Part shown: in pieces, positions 31,300-39,514 of the stretch | Layout of the letters: every line of letters begins with the position of its first letter | Numbering within the stretch: position 1 is the stretch's first letter | From: JAOUEA01 sp040882605 | Lineage (GTDB): Bacteria; Actinomycetota; UBA4738; HRBIN12 | DNA: 64,000 bases | NCBI GenBank assembly: GCA_040882605.1 | Contig: JBBEAY010000067.1 | Coordinates: 1 to 64,000, forward strand | Direction: 5' to 3' | Translations under genes and position numbers: made by a program | The notes under the pieces: generated by a model | Seen by the model: the letters and a program-made list of their open reading frames with translations, nothing else | Database searches by the model: none | Told to the model about the DNA's origin: nothing

Positions 31300-31333
31300 T
31301 CCAGTCCAGACTACCGAGAATCCGGGGAGCTCC

Positions 31334-32479
31334 ATGGACCTGTACGAGCACCAAGGCAAGGAGCTCTTCCGCGCGCACGGCATCGTGACGCCGCGTGGCA
31401 TCGTCGCCGAGACCGCCGAGCAGGCAGCCGATGCCACGCGCGAGCTGGGCGGCCGCAGCGTCGTGAAGATCCAGGTGCAGGTCGGCGGACGCGGCAAGGG
31501 CGGCGGGGTCGTGCTCGTCGACTCACCCGAGCGCGCTGCCGAGGAAGCCGCACGCATGCTCGGCTCGGACTTCAAGGGGCACGCGGTCACCCAGGTGCTG
31601 GTCGAGGAGCTGCTTCCGATCGCGCGCGAGTTCTACACGTCGATGCTGCTCGACCGTTCCACCGGCGACTACCTCGCGATGATGACCGCCGAGGGCGGCA
31701 TGGACATCGAGGAGCTCGCGCGCACGCGACCTGAGGCCCTGCGTCGCGTGCACGTCGACGCCATGCTGGGCCTGCGAGCGTTCCACGTACGCGAGCTCGT
31801 CGGCACGCTTGCGGTCGATGTCCGAGAGGGCGCGGCCGACGTGCTCCGGCGCATGTACGAGCTGGTGCAAGAGCGCGACGCGACGCTCGTCGAGGTGAAC
31901 CCGCTCGTGCAGCTCGACGACGGCTCGGTGGTCGCGCTCGACGCGAAGGTCACGATCGACGACAACGCGCTGTTCCGCCACTCCGAGATCGAACCGTACG
32001 CCGACGTGTTCCCGATCGACCCGGTGCAGGCGCTCGCCAACGAGAAGGGCCTGCAGTACGTGAAGCTCGACGGCAACGTCGGCATCATCGGCAACGGTGC
32101 AGGTCTCGTGATGTCGACGCTCGACCTCGTCGCGCAGGCGGGCGCGAAGGCGGCGAACTTCCTCGACGTTGGGGGCGGTGCGAGCGCCGATCAGATGGCG
32201 ACCTCGCTCGAGGTGGTGCTCTCCGACCCGGCCGTGAAGGCGGTGCTCATCAACATCTTCGGCGGCATCACCCGATGCGACCTGGTCGCCCGCGGCATGC
32301 TCGGCGCGCTCGACCGGGTCGACGCAACCGTGCCGCTCGTGGTGCGCCTCGATGGCACGAACGCAGAGGAAGGGCGAGCGATCCTCGAGGAAGCTGCGCA
32401 CCAGCGCATCGTGGCGGCGGCGACGATGCAGGAGGCGGCCGAGCGAGCCGCCGCCCTCGCGAACGGACAGGCAGCGTGA
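31334..32479 (+). CDS. sucC: Succinyl-CoA synthetase (ADP-forming), beta subunit
   Basis: TCA-cycle ligase converting succinyl-CoA and ADP to succinate and ATP. ATP-grasp domain from MDLYEHQGKELFRAHGIVTP, with VVKIQVQVGGRGKGGGV, then EVNPLVQLDDG metal site and GNGAGLVMSTLDLVA and FGGITRCDLVA in the CoA-ligase domain. 381 residues. GGGGAG lies just upstream of the ATG. Its stop overlaps the GTG of sucD. Confidence 0.97.
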   Translation: MDLYEHQGKELFRAHGIVTPRGIVAETAEQAADATRELGGRSVVKIQVQVGGRGKGGGVVLVDSPERAAEEAARMLGSDFKGHAVTQVLVEELLPIAREFYTSMLLDRSTGDYLAMMTAEGGMDIEELARTRPEALRRVHVDAMLGLRAFHVRELVGTLAVDVREGAADVLRRMYELVQERDATLVEVNPLVQLDDGSVVALDAKVTIDDNALFRHSEIEPYADVFPIDPVQALANEKGLQYVKLDGNVGIIGNGAGLVMSTLDLVAQAGAKAANFLDVGGGASADQMATSLEVVLSDPAVKAVLINIFGGITRCDLVARGMLGALDRVDATVPLVVRLDGTNAEEGRAILEEAAHQRIVAAATMQEAAERAAALANGQAA

Positions 32480-33345
32480 GCATCCTCGTCGGCGCCGACA
32501 CGAGGCTCGTGGTGCAGGGGCTCACGGGCAAGGAGGGCACGTTCCACACGCTGCGCAACCGCGACTACGGGACGAACGTCGTCGCGGGCGTGACGCCCGG
32601 CAAGGGCGGGCACGACGTCGAGGGCATCCCCGTGTTCGACACCGTGGCCGGCGCCGTGGGCGAGGCCGGCGCCAACACGTCGGTGATCTTCGTGCCGCCC
32701 CGCTTCGCTGCCGAGGCGATCCTGGAAGCGGCCGACGCAGGCGTCGGCCTCGTCGTCTGCATCACCGAGGGCATCCCGGTGAAGGACATGGCCCACGTGC
32801 ACAGCTTCCTCGAGGGCCGCCAGACCACCTTGGTCGGTCCGAACTGTCCGGGGGTGATCTCACCCGGGGTCGCGAACGTCGGCATCATCCCGCCCGAGGT
32901 GTGCATGCCGGGTCGGGTCGGGTTCGTGAGCCGCTCGGGCACGCTCGTCTACCAGATCGTGCACGAGCTGACGCAGCGGGATATCGGGCAATCGACCTGC
33001 GTCGGCATGGGTGGCGACCCGGTGCACGGCATCGGCTTCATCGAGGCGCTCGCTGCGTTCGAAGCCGATCCCGAGACCGACCTGATGATCATGACCGGCG
33101 AGATCGGCGGTGACGACGAGGAACGCGCCGCGGCCTACATCGCTTCGGAGGTGGCGAAGCCCGTGGTGGCCTACATCGCCGGTTTCGAGGCGCCGCCGGG
33201 AAAGCGCATGGGTCACGCCGGCGCGATCGTGACCGGGTCGAAAGGAACGGCTGCCGGGAAGGCCGAGGCGCTCGAGGCCGCGGGCGTGCGGGTGGCGCGC
33301 ACGCCGAACCAGGTCGCCGAGCTCACCCAAGAGGCGCTGGCATGA
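32476..33345 (+). CDS. sucD: Succinyl-CoA synthetase, alpha subunit
   Basis: CoA-binding and phosphohistidine subunit, 289 residues. VVQGLTGKEGTFHT and GTNVVAGVTPGKGG bind CoA; VGPNCPGVISPG and the phospho-His region RMGHAGAIVTGSKGTA are intact. It starts with GTG overlapping the sucC stop (GTGA). The longer open frame back to 32275 overlaps sucC and is not used. Confidence 0.97.
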   Translation: MSILVGADTRLVVQGLTGKEGTFHTLRNRDYGTNVVAGVTPGKGGHDVEGIPVFDTVAGAVGEAGANTSVIFVPPRFAAEAILEAADAGVGLVVCITEGIPVKDMAHVHSFLEGRQTTLVGPNCPGVISPGVANVGIIPPEVCMPGRVGFVSRSGTLVYQIVHELTQRDIGQSTCVGMGGDPVHGIGFIEALAAFEADPETDLMIMTGEIGGDDEERAAAYIASEVAKPVVAYIAGFEAPPGKRMGHAGAIVTGSKGTAAGKAEALEAAGVRVARTPNQVAELTQEALA

Positions 33346-33367
33346 TCCTCACCGAGTTGGTCCTGGC

Positions 33368-34672
33368 ATGACTACGCATGCGGGCGGTCCTACCACGACC
33401 TTCACCGAGGTCGTCCGGGTTCCCGCGACCTCGCTCACCCGCGATCTCATCACGTCGGCTCCGGTCGCGGTGCTCCGTGCGATGGCTGCCGCGCTCGCCG
33501 TCGCCGCGCTCGGCCAAGTTCCTCCTTCCCTCGTCAACGTCGCCGGAGGCGGGCTGGCCGTGCAGACCCAGTTGCGCGTGGGGTGGCTCTACACGATGGC
33601 CGGCCATGCGGTGTCGATCCGGGCGACCGGCTCGGGGGGTTCGGTCGACGGGCTCGCGGGGGGCGTCGTCAGCGTGCGGCTCGGCATGCTCACGATCGCA
33701 GCGGTAGCGGTCACCATGCTCGTCGCGGGGGCGCGCGTCACCGCGCGGCGTGTCGATGACGTCGGCGCCAGGCGCATCGTCGCGGGCGCGCTGCTCGCCG
33801 TACCGTACGCGGCCTTGATCGGCGGCGTGAACACCGGTCTCAGGCTTCGGCTCGACACGGGTGGAGGGCTCCTGCCCGATGCGACCACGTTCGCCGCTCC
33901 GGTCTGGGAAGGGTTCGTGCTCCCCGGGGCGCTCGCGCTGGTCGCGGGTGCGATCGGAGGATGGTCGGTCGCGGAGAGCTGGCGCCGGACCGCGGGCCGA
34001 GCCGTTCGCGCCGGCGTGCTGGCCTTCATCTGGACGATCGGGCTCAGCTTCGTCGGCGTGCTGGTCTTCGCGACGCTGCGCCCGGAGGGGCTCGAGCGGT
34101 ACTCCGTCGAGATGTGGTCGGCGGGGCCACAGCGTGCGGCGTTGTACATCGGTCATCAGGCACTGCTGTTGCCCGATCAGGCGATGTGGGTGCTCGCGCC
34201 GTCGATGGGTGCATGCGTGTCGTTGCGCGTCGATGAGGGCGCGCACGACGTGATCTGTCTCGACCGCATCCCGCACGCCCCCGACCCGGCCTCGTGGCTG
34301 CTGTCCGAGCTCGGACGGGTCGACGGATCGCCGCCGGTCGCTCCGATGCCATGGGTGGCCTGGTTCTTCGTCGCCGTGCCCGCGGCGGCGATCCTGCTCG
34401 GCTTGCATGGGCTCGGACGTTCGGCGACTTCGTTCGTGCGCGCGGCGGGGCGCGGGCTCGTGGCGGGCGGGGTGTTCGCGGTGCTTGTGATCACGACCAC
34501 CCTCGCCGGGTCATTGTGGCTGGACGTGAACGACGGCGGTACGACACGCTCGGTCGCCCTCGGCCCCGATCCGATCATGACGGGCGCGCTCGCGCTGGTC
34601 TGGGGTCTGGCGGGCGGCGCCGTGGTGAGCACGGCCAGCCAGGTGTCGCGGCGGCTCAGCCGCCGAGGCTGA
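33368..34672 (+). CDS. Polytopic membrane protein (DUF6350/PerM-like by context)
   Basis: 434 residues with about nine hydrophobic segments. It follows sucD by 22 bp and precedes purN, the same place occupied in actinobacteria by the DUF6350 / PerM-like membrane protein linked to cell division. I could not verify homology by eye beyond topology and synteny. The 3' end overlaps the convergent zinc-ribbon gene by 17 nt. Confidence 0.7.
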   Translation: MTTHAGGPTTTFTEVVRVPATSLTRDLITSAPVAVLRAMAAALAVAALGQVPPSLVNVAGGGLAVQTQLRVGWLYTMAGHAVSIRATGSGGSVDGLAGGVVSVRLGMLTIAAVAVTMLVAGARVTARRVDDVGARRIVAGALLAVPYAALIGGVNTGLRLRLDTGGGLLPDATTFAAPVWEGFVLPGALALVAGAIGGWSVAESWRRTAGRAVRAGVLAFIWTIGLSFVGVLVFATLRPEGLERYSVEMWSAGPQRAALYIGHQALLLPDQAMWVLAPSMGACVSLRVDEGAHDVICLDRIPHAPDPASWLLSELGRVDGSPPVAPMPWVAWFFVAVPAAAILLGLHGLGRSATSFVRAAGRGLVAGGVFAVLVITTTLAGSLWLDVNDGGTTRSVALGPDPIMTGALALVWGLAGGAVVSTASQVSRRLSRRG

Positions 34673-35363
34673 CCTCGGTGAAGTTCGACTCGATCTGGGT
34701 GAACCGGCCCCATGCGGCCGCCCATCCAGCGTCATCGCGCGGGTACTTTTCGACCGGCGTGGCCGGCGATCGACGGTCCCAGATCCCGAAGAAAGTGCGC
34801 CCGTAGCCGAGCAGGTAGCGCGAGCCCGAGTGCGTGTACTGCACCGCCGACACGTCATCGGCGTCCATCGCGATGCCTTCGGGCGTCGAGGCCTGACCCG
34901 GCGAGGGCGATCCGCCCGCCTGGTCGACGGCGGTGTTGTTCGGCTCGAGGGCGATGAACCGCAGCCACGCGCCACGCCATCCGTCATCGGTGCGAGCGAA
35001 CCGCTCCGAAGGTTGTGCCGGCGACTGGCGGTCCCAGATGCCGAAGTCGTCGGCGGTGTAGCCGAGCACGTAGCGGTACCCGGAGTGTGTGTAGCGGACG
35101 TCGCCGCCGCCGGTCGCGGTCTGCGGCGCAGCCGGCTCCTGGGCCACAGCGGGCTGGGCGAGCGTCGCTTCGGAAGGCGACGAGGGCCCCATGTCGGGTG
35201 TGGGTGAAGACAGCGGCTCCGATGGTGTGGGGGAGACCGGACCTCGAGGCTCGGTGGGAGCCTGTGCGGCCGAGGCCGGCTGCACGGTGAGGTCGCTATG
35301 GCAGTAGCGGCATTTGATCGCCTCGTCCTGGATCATCTCCGCGCAGTACGGACACTTCTTCAC
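34656..35363 (-). CDS. Zinc-ribbon protein with duplicated FGIWDR domain
   Basis: 235 residues in three parts. MKKCPYCAEMIQDEAIKCRYCHSD is a zinc ribbon (two CxxC). A low-complexity Pro/Ser/Ala linker spans about residues 28-85. Then two copies of a ~50-residue module: YTHSGYRYVLGYTADDFGIW ... DDGWRGAWLRF and YTHSGSRYLLGYGRTFFGIW ... DAGWAAAWGRF. The repeat probably folds as a small beta domain. ATG 35363 follows GAGAGG. It interrupts the sucD-purN stretch on the opposite strand. Unknown function; ligand or protein binding is a guess. Confidence 0.75.
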   Translation of the reverse strand: MKKCPYCAEMIQDEAIKCRYCHSDLTVQPASAAQAPTEPRGPVSPTPSEPLSSPTPDMGPSSPSEATLAQPAVAQEPAAPQTATGGGDVRYTHSGYRYVLGYTADDFGIWDRQSPAQPSERFARTDDGWRGAWLRFIALEPNNTAVDQAGGSPSPGQASTPEGIAMDADDVSAVQYTHSGSRYLLGYGRTFFGIWDRRSPATPVEKYPRDDAGWAAAWGRFTQIESNFTEVSLGG

Positions 35364-35463
35364 GGCGGTTCCTCTCGCGGGTCGGCAACGCGTCTGCTTG
35401 ACCCTGGCAGGCTACCCGAACAGCGCCCTGAAGTGGCTGGAGCGGCGCGTGCGGAACGTTCGG

Positions 35464-35469
35464 TAGCAT
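35464..35469 (+). promoter_or_regulatory. -10 box TAGCAT
   Basis: TAGCAT ends 9 nt before the purN ATG at 35479. Confidence 0.45.
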
Positions 35470-35478
35470 GCCAGCGGG

Positions 35479-36087
35479 ATGGGGGAGCGCATCGCCGTGC
35501 TGGTGTCGGGCAACGGCACGAACCTGCAGGCACTGCTCGACGACCCGTTCTGCGGCCCGCGTATCTCGCTCGTGCTGGCCGACCGGCCAGGCATCGCTGC
35601 GCTCGAACGCGCCCAGGCTCGCGGCGTCGAGACCCTCGTGATCGAGCCGTCGAGGTTCGCCGACAGGGGGTCGTTCGACGAGGCGGTGGTGGGCGCTCTA
35701 CAGCGGCACGGCGCCGACGTCGTTGTCACCGCCGGATACATGCGCCTGCTCGGTCCCGCCGTGCTCGATGTCTACGGGGGTCGGTGGCTGAACACCCACC
35801 CCGCGCTACTGCCGTCGTTCCCCGGCATGCACGGTGTGCGCGACGCGCTCGCGCACGGCGTGAAGGTCACGGGCGTGAGCGTGTTCCTGGTCGATGAAGG
35901 GGTGGACACCGGTCCGATCGTGTTGCAGGAAGCGATCGAGGTGCGGGCGGACGACGACTGGCATTCGCTCGAGTCCAGGATCCTCGAGACGGAACACCGG
36001 CTGCTTCCAACCGCCGTTCGGGCGCTGGTCGAAGGTCGTCTCGTGGTGGAAGGCCGACATGTGACGATCGTCCGAGGGATCCCATGA
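35479..36087 (+). CDS. purN: Phosphoribosylglycinamide formyltransferase
   Basis: Transfers formyl from 10-formyl-THF to GAR in purine synthesis. IAVLVSGNGTNLQALLDD binds phosphate; the catalytic triad region is visible as VTAGYMRLLG, WLNTHPALLPSFPG (Asn/His) and VDEGVDTGPIVLQ (Asp). 202 residues. The TGA overlaps the purH ATG (ATGA). Confidence 0.96.
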   Translation: MGERIAVLVSGNGTNLQALLDDPFCGPRISLVLADRPGIAALERAQARGVETLVIEPSRFADRGSFDEAVVGALQRHGADVVVTAGYMRLLGPAVLDVYGGRWLNTHPALLPSFPGMHGVRDALAHGVKVTGVSVFLVDEGVDTGPIVLQEAIEVRADDDWHSLESRILETEHRLLPTAVRALVEGRLVVEGRHVTIVRGIP

Positions 36088-37625
36088 ATGATGTGACACC
36101 GGTGCGCCGAGCGCTGATGGCGCCCTACGACAAGTCCGGGCTCACGGCCTTCGCGACTGCACTTATGGAGCGGGGCGTGGAGCTGGTCGCTTCCGGTGGC
36201 ACCGCGCGCGTGCTCACCGACGCAGGCATCGCCGTCACGCCGGTGGAACAGGTCACAGGCTCTCCCGAGATGCTCGATGGGCGCGTCAAGACGCTGCACC
36301 CTGCGATCCACGGAGGATTACTGGCGGATCACCGTAACTCCGAACACGTGCGACAGCTCGACGACCTCGGCATCGAACCGTTCGACCTGCTGGTCGCGGG
36401 GCTGTATCCGTTCCGCGAGACCGTCGCGAGCGGCGCCGGGACCGACGACGTGATCGAGAAGATCGACATCGGAGGCCCGGCCATGGTGCGAGCGGCCGCG
36501 AAGAACTTCGAGTCGGTGGGAGTGGTGATCGACCCGGCCCGTTACGACGCCGTGATCGAGGAGCTCGACCGCGAGGGGGGGCTCACGCGGGAGACTCGCC
36601 ACGCGTTGGCGGCGGCGGCGTTCGCCCACACCGCCTCCTACGATGCGGCTGTCGCCTCGTGGTTCGCAGAGCAACGCGCCGGCGATCGGTTGCCGACCTA
36701 CGTCGGTCTCGCTTACGAGAAGGTGAGCGACCTTCGCTACGGCGAGAACCCACACCAACGCGGTGCCCTCTACCGTGAGTCGGCCGGTGCCGGACCGCTC
36801 GGTGGCGCCCGGGTGCTGCAGGGCAAGGACATGTCGTTCAACAACTGGCTCGACGCGTACGCCGCCTACGAGCTCGCGGCCGCGCTGCCCAAGGGCTCGG
36901 CCGTGATCGTGAAGCACAACAACCCATGCGGCGCTGCGGCCAAGGGCTCGCTCGCGGATTCCTATCGGGCGGCGTTCGAGTGTGATGAAGTGAGTGCGTT
37001 CGGAGGCATCGTGGCGCTCCACGGCGAGGTCGACGTCGACGCCGCGACCGCGATGGCAGAGGTGTTCACCGAGGTGGTGATCGCCCCGTCGTTCACAGCG
37101 GCGGCGAGCGCCGCGTACGCCGAGCGAGAGAACCTGCGGGTGGTGGAGGCGCCGCTTCCCGACGGACGAGGCCTCGACGTGCGACCGCTGCCCGGCGGCG
37201 CCCTCGTGCAGGACCGCGACCGCGTGAGCGAGACCCGCGCGGACTGGGAAGTCGTCTCTACCCGGGAACCCACGGGCCAGGAGTGGGCCGACCTCGAGCT
37301 GGCGTGGACGATCGCGTGGCGCGTGAAGTCGAACACCATCGTGCTCGTGAAGGAGGGCGCGGCCGTCGGCGTCGGTGCCGGGCAGATGTCGCGCGTGGAC
37401 TCGTCGTTGATCGCGACACGGAAGGCCGGCGACCGGGCGAAGGGCGCGGCGGTCGCGAGTGACGCGTTCTTCCCGTTTCCCGATGCTCTCGAGGTCACGG
37501 CCGATGCCGGCTGCACGGCCGTGATCCACCCCGGAGGATCGAAGGGCGACGTGGCGGCGCTCGCCGTCGCCGAGCAGCGCGGCATGGCCGTCGTGCTCAC
37601 CGGCACACGGCATTTCCGTCACTGA
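36084..37625 (+). CDS. purH: Bifunctional AICAR formyltransferase / IMP cyclohydrolase
   Basis: Last two steps of IMP synthesis. IMP cyclohydrolase (MGS-like) domain at residues 1-150: RRALMAPYDKSGL, SGGTARVL, GRVKTLHPAIHGG. Formyltransferase domain follows with YGENPHQRGALY, KHNNPCGAA, ECDEVSAFGG and the C-terminal IHPGGSKGD. 513 residues. Coupled to purN by a 4-base overlap; folD-metF downstream supplies one-carbon units. Confidence 0.97.
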   Translation: MNDVTPVRRALMAPYDKSGLTAFATALMERGVELVASGGTARVLTDAGIAVTPVEQVTGSPEMLDGRVKTLHPAIHGGLLADHRNSEHVRQLDDLGIEPFDLLVAGLYPFRETVASGAGTDDVIEKIDIGGPAMVRAAAKNFESVGVVIDPARYDAVIEELDREGGLTRETRHALAAAAFAHTASYDAAVASWFAEQRAGDRLPTYVGLAYEKVSDLRYGENPHQRGALYRESAGAGPLGGARVLQGKDMSFNNWLDAYAAYELAAALPKGSAVIVKHNNPCGAAAKGSLADSYRAAFECDEVSAFGGIVALHGEVDVDAATAMAEVFTEVVIAPSFTAAASAAYAERENLRVVEAPLPDGRGLDVRPLPGGALVQDRDRVSETRADWEVVSTREPTGQEWADLELAWTIAWRVKSNTIVLVKEGAAVGVGAGQMSRVDSSLIATRKAGDRAKGAAVASDAFFPFPDALEVTADAGCTAVIHPGGSKGDVAALAVAEQRGMAVVLTGTRHFRH

Positions 37626-37659
37626 CCGACCTTGGCCGACGGGGCAGGCCTTTGGTCGG
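37626..37659 (+). terminator. Hairpin after purH
   Basis: CCGACC...GGCC / GGCC...GGTCGG two-part stem directly after the purH stop, with CTTT near the second arm. Likely terminates purN-purH before the folD promoter. Confidence 0.5.
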
Positions 37660-37676
37660 GCGTTCAGCGCGACGAG

Positions 37677-37682
37677 TAGGAT
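37677..37682 (+). promoter_or_regulatory. -10 box TAGGAT for folD
   Basis: TAGGAT ends 7 nt before GTG 37690. Confidence 0.5.
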
Positions 37683-37689
37683 TCGCCCC

Positions 37690-38556
37690 GTGACCGCCCG
37701 GATCCTCGACGGCAGAGCCATCTCGGAAGCGATCCGCTCGGAGGTGAGCGAGCGGGTGCGCGCGCTCACCGATAAGGGCGTGACGCCGGGCCTGGCTGCC
37801 GTGCTCGTGGGCGAGGACCAGGCCTCCCGGATCTACGTGGGGGCCAAACACAAGGCGTGTGCCGATGTGGGTATCCGCTCCGAGCAGGTCGACCTTCCTG
37901 CCTACGTAACCGAAGGGGAGCTGCTCGCGACGTTACGACGGCTGAACCGCGATCCCGATATCCACGGCATCCTCGTGCAGCTGCCGATGCCGGCACATCT
38001 GCACGAGCTCGAGGTGCAGCGCACGGTCGCGCCCGAGAAGGACGTCGACGGGCTGCACCCATGGAACGTCGGCATGATGGTGCGCGGCGAGCCGACGTTC
38101 ACGCCCGCGACGCCCTACGGCATCATCGAGCTGCTGCTGCGAGAGGGCGTCGAGCTCGAGAGCGCCGAGGTCGTGGTGGTGGGTCACGGTGGTCTCGTGG
38201 GCGCGCCGCTCTCGATCATGCTCGCACACGACTCGATCCGAGGGAACGCGACCGTGACCAGCACCCACGTCAAGACGCGCGACCTGGCGACCCACACGAG
38301 GCGTGCCGACATACTCGTCGTGGCCGCAGGCGTGCCGCAGCTGATCGGCGCCGACATGATCAAGCCCGGCGCGACCGTGGTCGACGTTGGGGTGCATCGC
38401 ACGCCGGAGGGTCTCGTCGGCGACGTCCGCCATGACGAGGTAGCCGAGGTGGCCGGGGCCATCACGCCTGTACCCGGTGGGGTCGGCCCGATGACCGTGG
38501 CGATGCTGCTCGTCAACACCGTCACCGCCGCGGAACAGCAGGCGTACGGTCGGTGA
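37690..38556 (+). CDS. folD: Methylene-THF dehydrogenase / methenyl-THF cyclohydrolase
   Basis: Interconverts 5,10-methylene-, methenyl- and 10-formyl-THF with NADP. VGEDQASRIYVGAKHKACAD holds the catalytic lysine; HGILVQLPMPAHL, KDVDGLHP and the NADP loop VVGHGGLVGAPL follow; C-terminal TPVPGGVGPMTVAML. The usual GRSxxVGxP signature reads GHGGLVGAP, a minor variant. 288 residues. TGA overlaps the GTG of metF. Confidence 0.96.
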   Translation: MTARILDGRAISEAIRSEVSERVRALTDKGVTPGLAAVLVGEDQASRIYVGAKHKACADVGIRSEQVDLPAYVTEGELLATLRRLNRDPDIHGILVQLPMPAHLHELEVQRTVAPEKDVDGLHPWNVGMMVRGEPTFTPATPYGIIELLLREGVELESAEVVVVGHGGLVGAPLSIMLAHDSIRGNATVTSTHVKTRDLATHTRRADILVVAAGVPQLIGADMIKPGATVVDVGVHRTPEGLVGDVRHDEVAEVAGAITPVPGGVGPMTVAMLLVNTVTAAEQQAYGR

Positions 38557-39503
38557 GCCCAGCGCGCGGGTCCGTGGGTGCGGCACCCGTGGGAGGCCGG
38601 CTCACGGCGATCCTGCGGTCGGGTGCGTTCGCTGTCACCGGCGAGATCGTGCCCCCGCGCGGCGCCGACGGTGCCGTGGCCACCGCGCACGCCCGGGCGC
38701 TGGTCGGCTCGGTCGACGCGGCGAACGTGACCGACAACCCGATCGCGAGCGCCCACATGTCGGCGGTGGCAGGCACCGCGTTCGTGTCGAGGGCGGGCAT
38801 AGAACCAACCCTGCAGCTCACCTGTCGCGACCGGAACCGGCTCGCGATCACGTCTGACCTGTTGGGAGCCTGGGCGCTCGGGGCGCGCAACGTGCTGTGC
38901 CTGTCTGGTGACCCGATGCGCGTTGGAGACGATCCCGAGGCGCTCACCGTGAACGACGTCTCGGTGCTCGATGTGGTCGCGGGCGTGAGCCGTCTCCGCG
39001 AGGAGGGCCTCGCGATGAATGGCGCCGAGGTCACCGATCCTCCGCGCTACATGATCGGGGTCGCGGAGACGCCGTTGGCCGATCCCTACGATCCGGCACA
39101 CCTGGAGCGCAAGCTCGCGGCAGGCGCCGACTTGGTCTACACGCAGATCGCCTATGACGTTGAAGCCCTCAGCGCCTGGGCCGGCGATGCCCGGGCGAGA
39201 GGCGTGTTCGAGCGCGCGTCGGTGCTCGTGGGCATCGTTCCCCTGCGGAGCGTGAAGGGTGCTCGGTTCATGCAGGAGCAGCTTCCGGGGGTGCGGGTGC
39301 CATCGTCGATCATCGACGCGCTCGAGGCCGCCGCCGGCGACGCCGGAGCGGTCGGGCTCGACATCACGGTCGATGTGGTCCGGGGCATCCGGGCGATCGA
39401 AGGCATCGGCGGCGTGCACCTCATGGGCATGGGCAACGACGACACCGTGCGAGCCGTTGTGGAACGGGCCGGACTCTTCCCGCGTCCGACCGGCGCACTG
39501 TAG
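38553..39503 (+). CDS. metF: Methylenetetrahydrofolate reductase
   Basis: Flavoprotein reducing 5,10-methylene-THF to 5-methyl-THF for methionine synthesis. FAVTGEIVPPRGADG contains the catalytic Glu; DAANVTDNP, LQLTCRDRNR, NVLCLSGDPM and ADLVYTQIAYD are family motifs. 316 residues, longer than the ~290-residue E. coli type by an N-terminal extension (MSPARGSVGAAPVGGRL). GTG start overlaps the folD stop (GTGA). Confidence 0.92.
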   Translation: MSPARGSVGAAPVGGRLTAILRSGAFAVTGEIVPPRGADGAVATAHARALVGSVDAANVTDNPIASAHMSAVAGTAFVSRAGIEPTLQLTCRDRNRLAITSDLLGAWALGARNVLCLSGDPMRVGDDPEALTVNDVSVLDVVAGVSRLREEGLAMNGAEVTDPPRYMIGVAETPLADPYDPAHLERKLAAGADLVYTQIAYDVEALSAWAGDARARGVFERASVLVGIVPLRSVKGARFMQEQLPGVRVPSSIIDALEAAAGDAGAVGLDITVDVVRGIRAIEGIGGVHLMGMGNDDTVRAVVERAGLFPRPTGAL

Positions 39504-39514
39504 GGATCGTCGTC

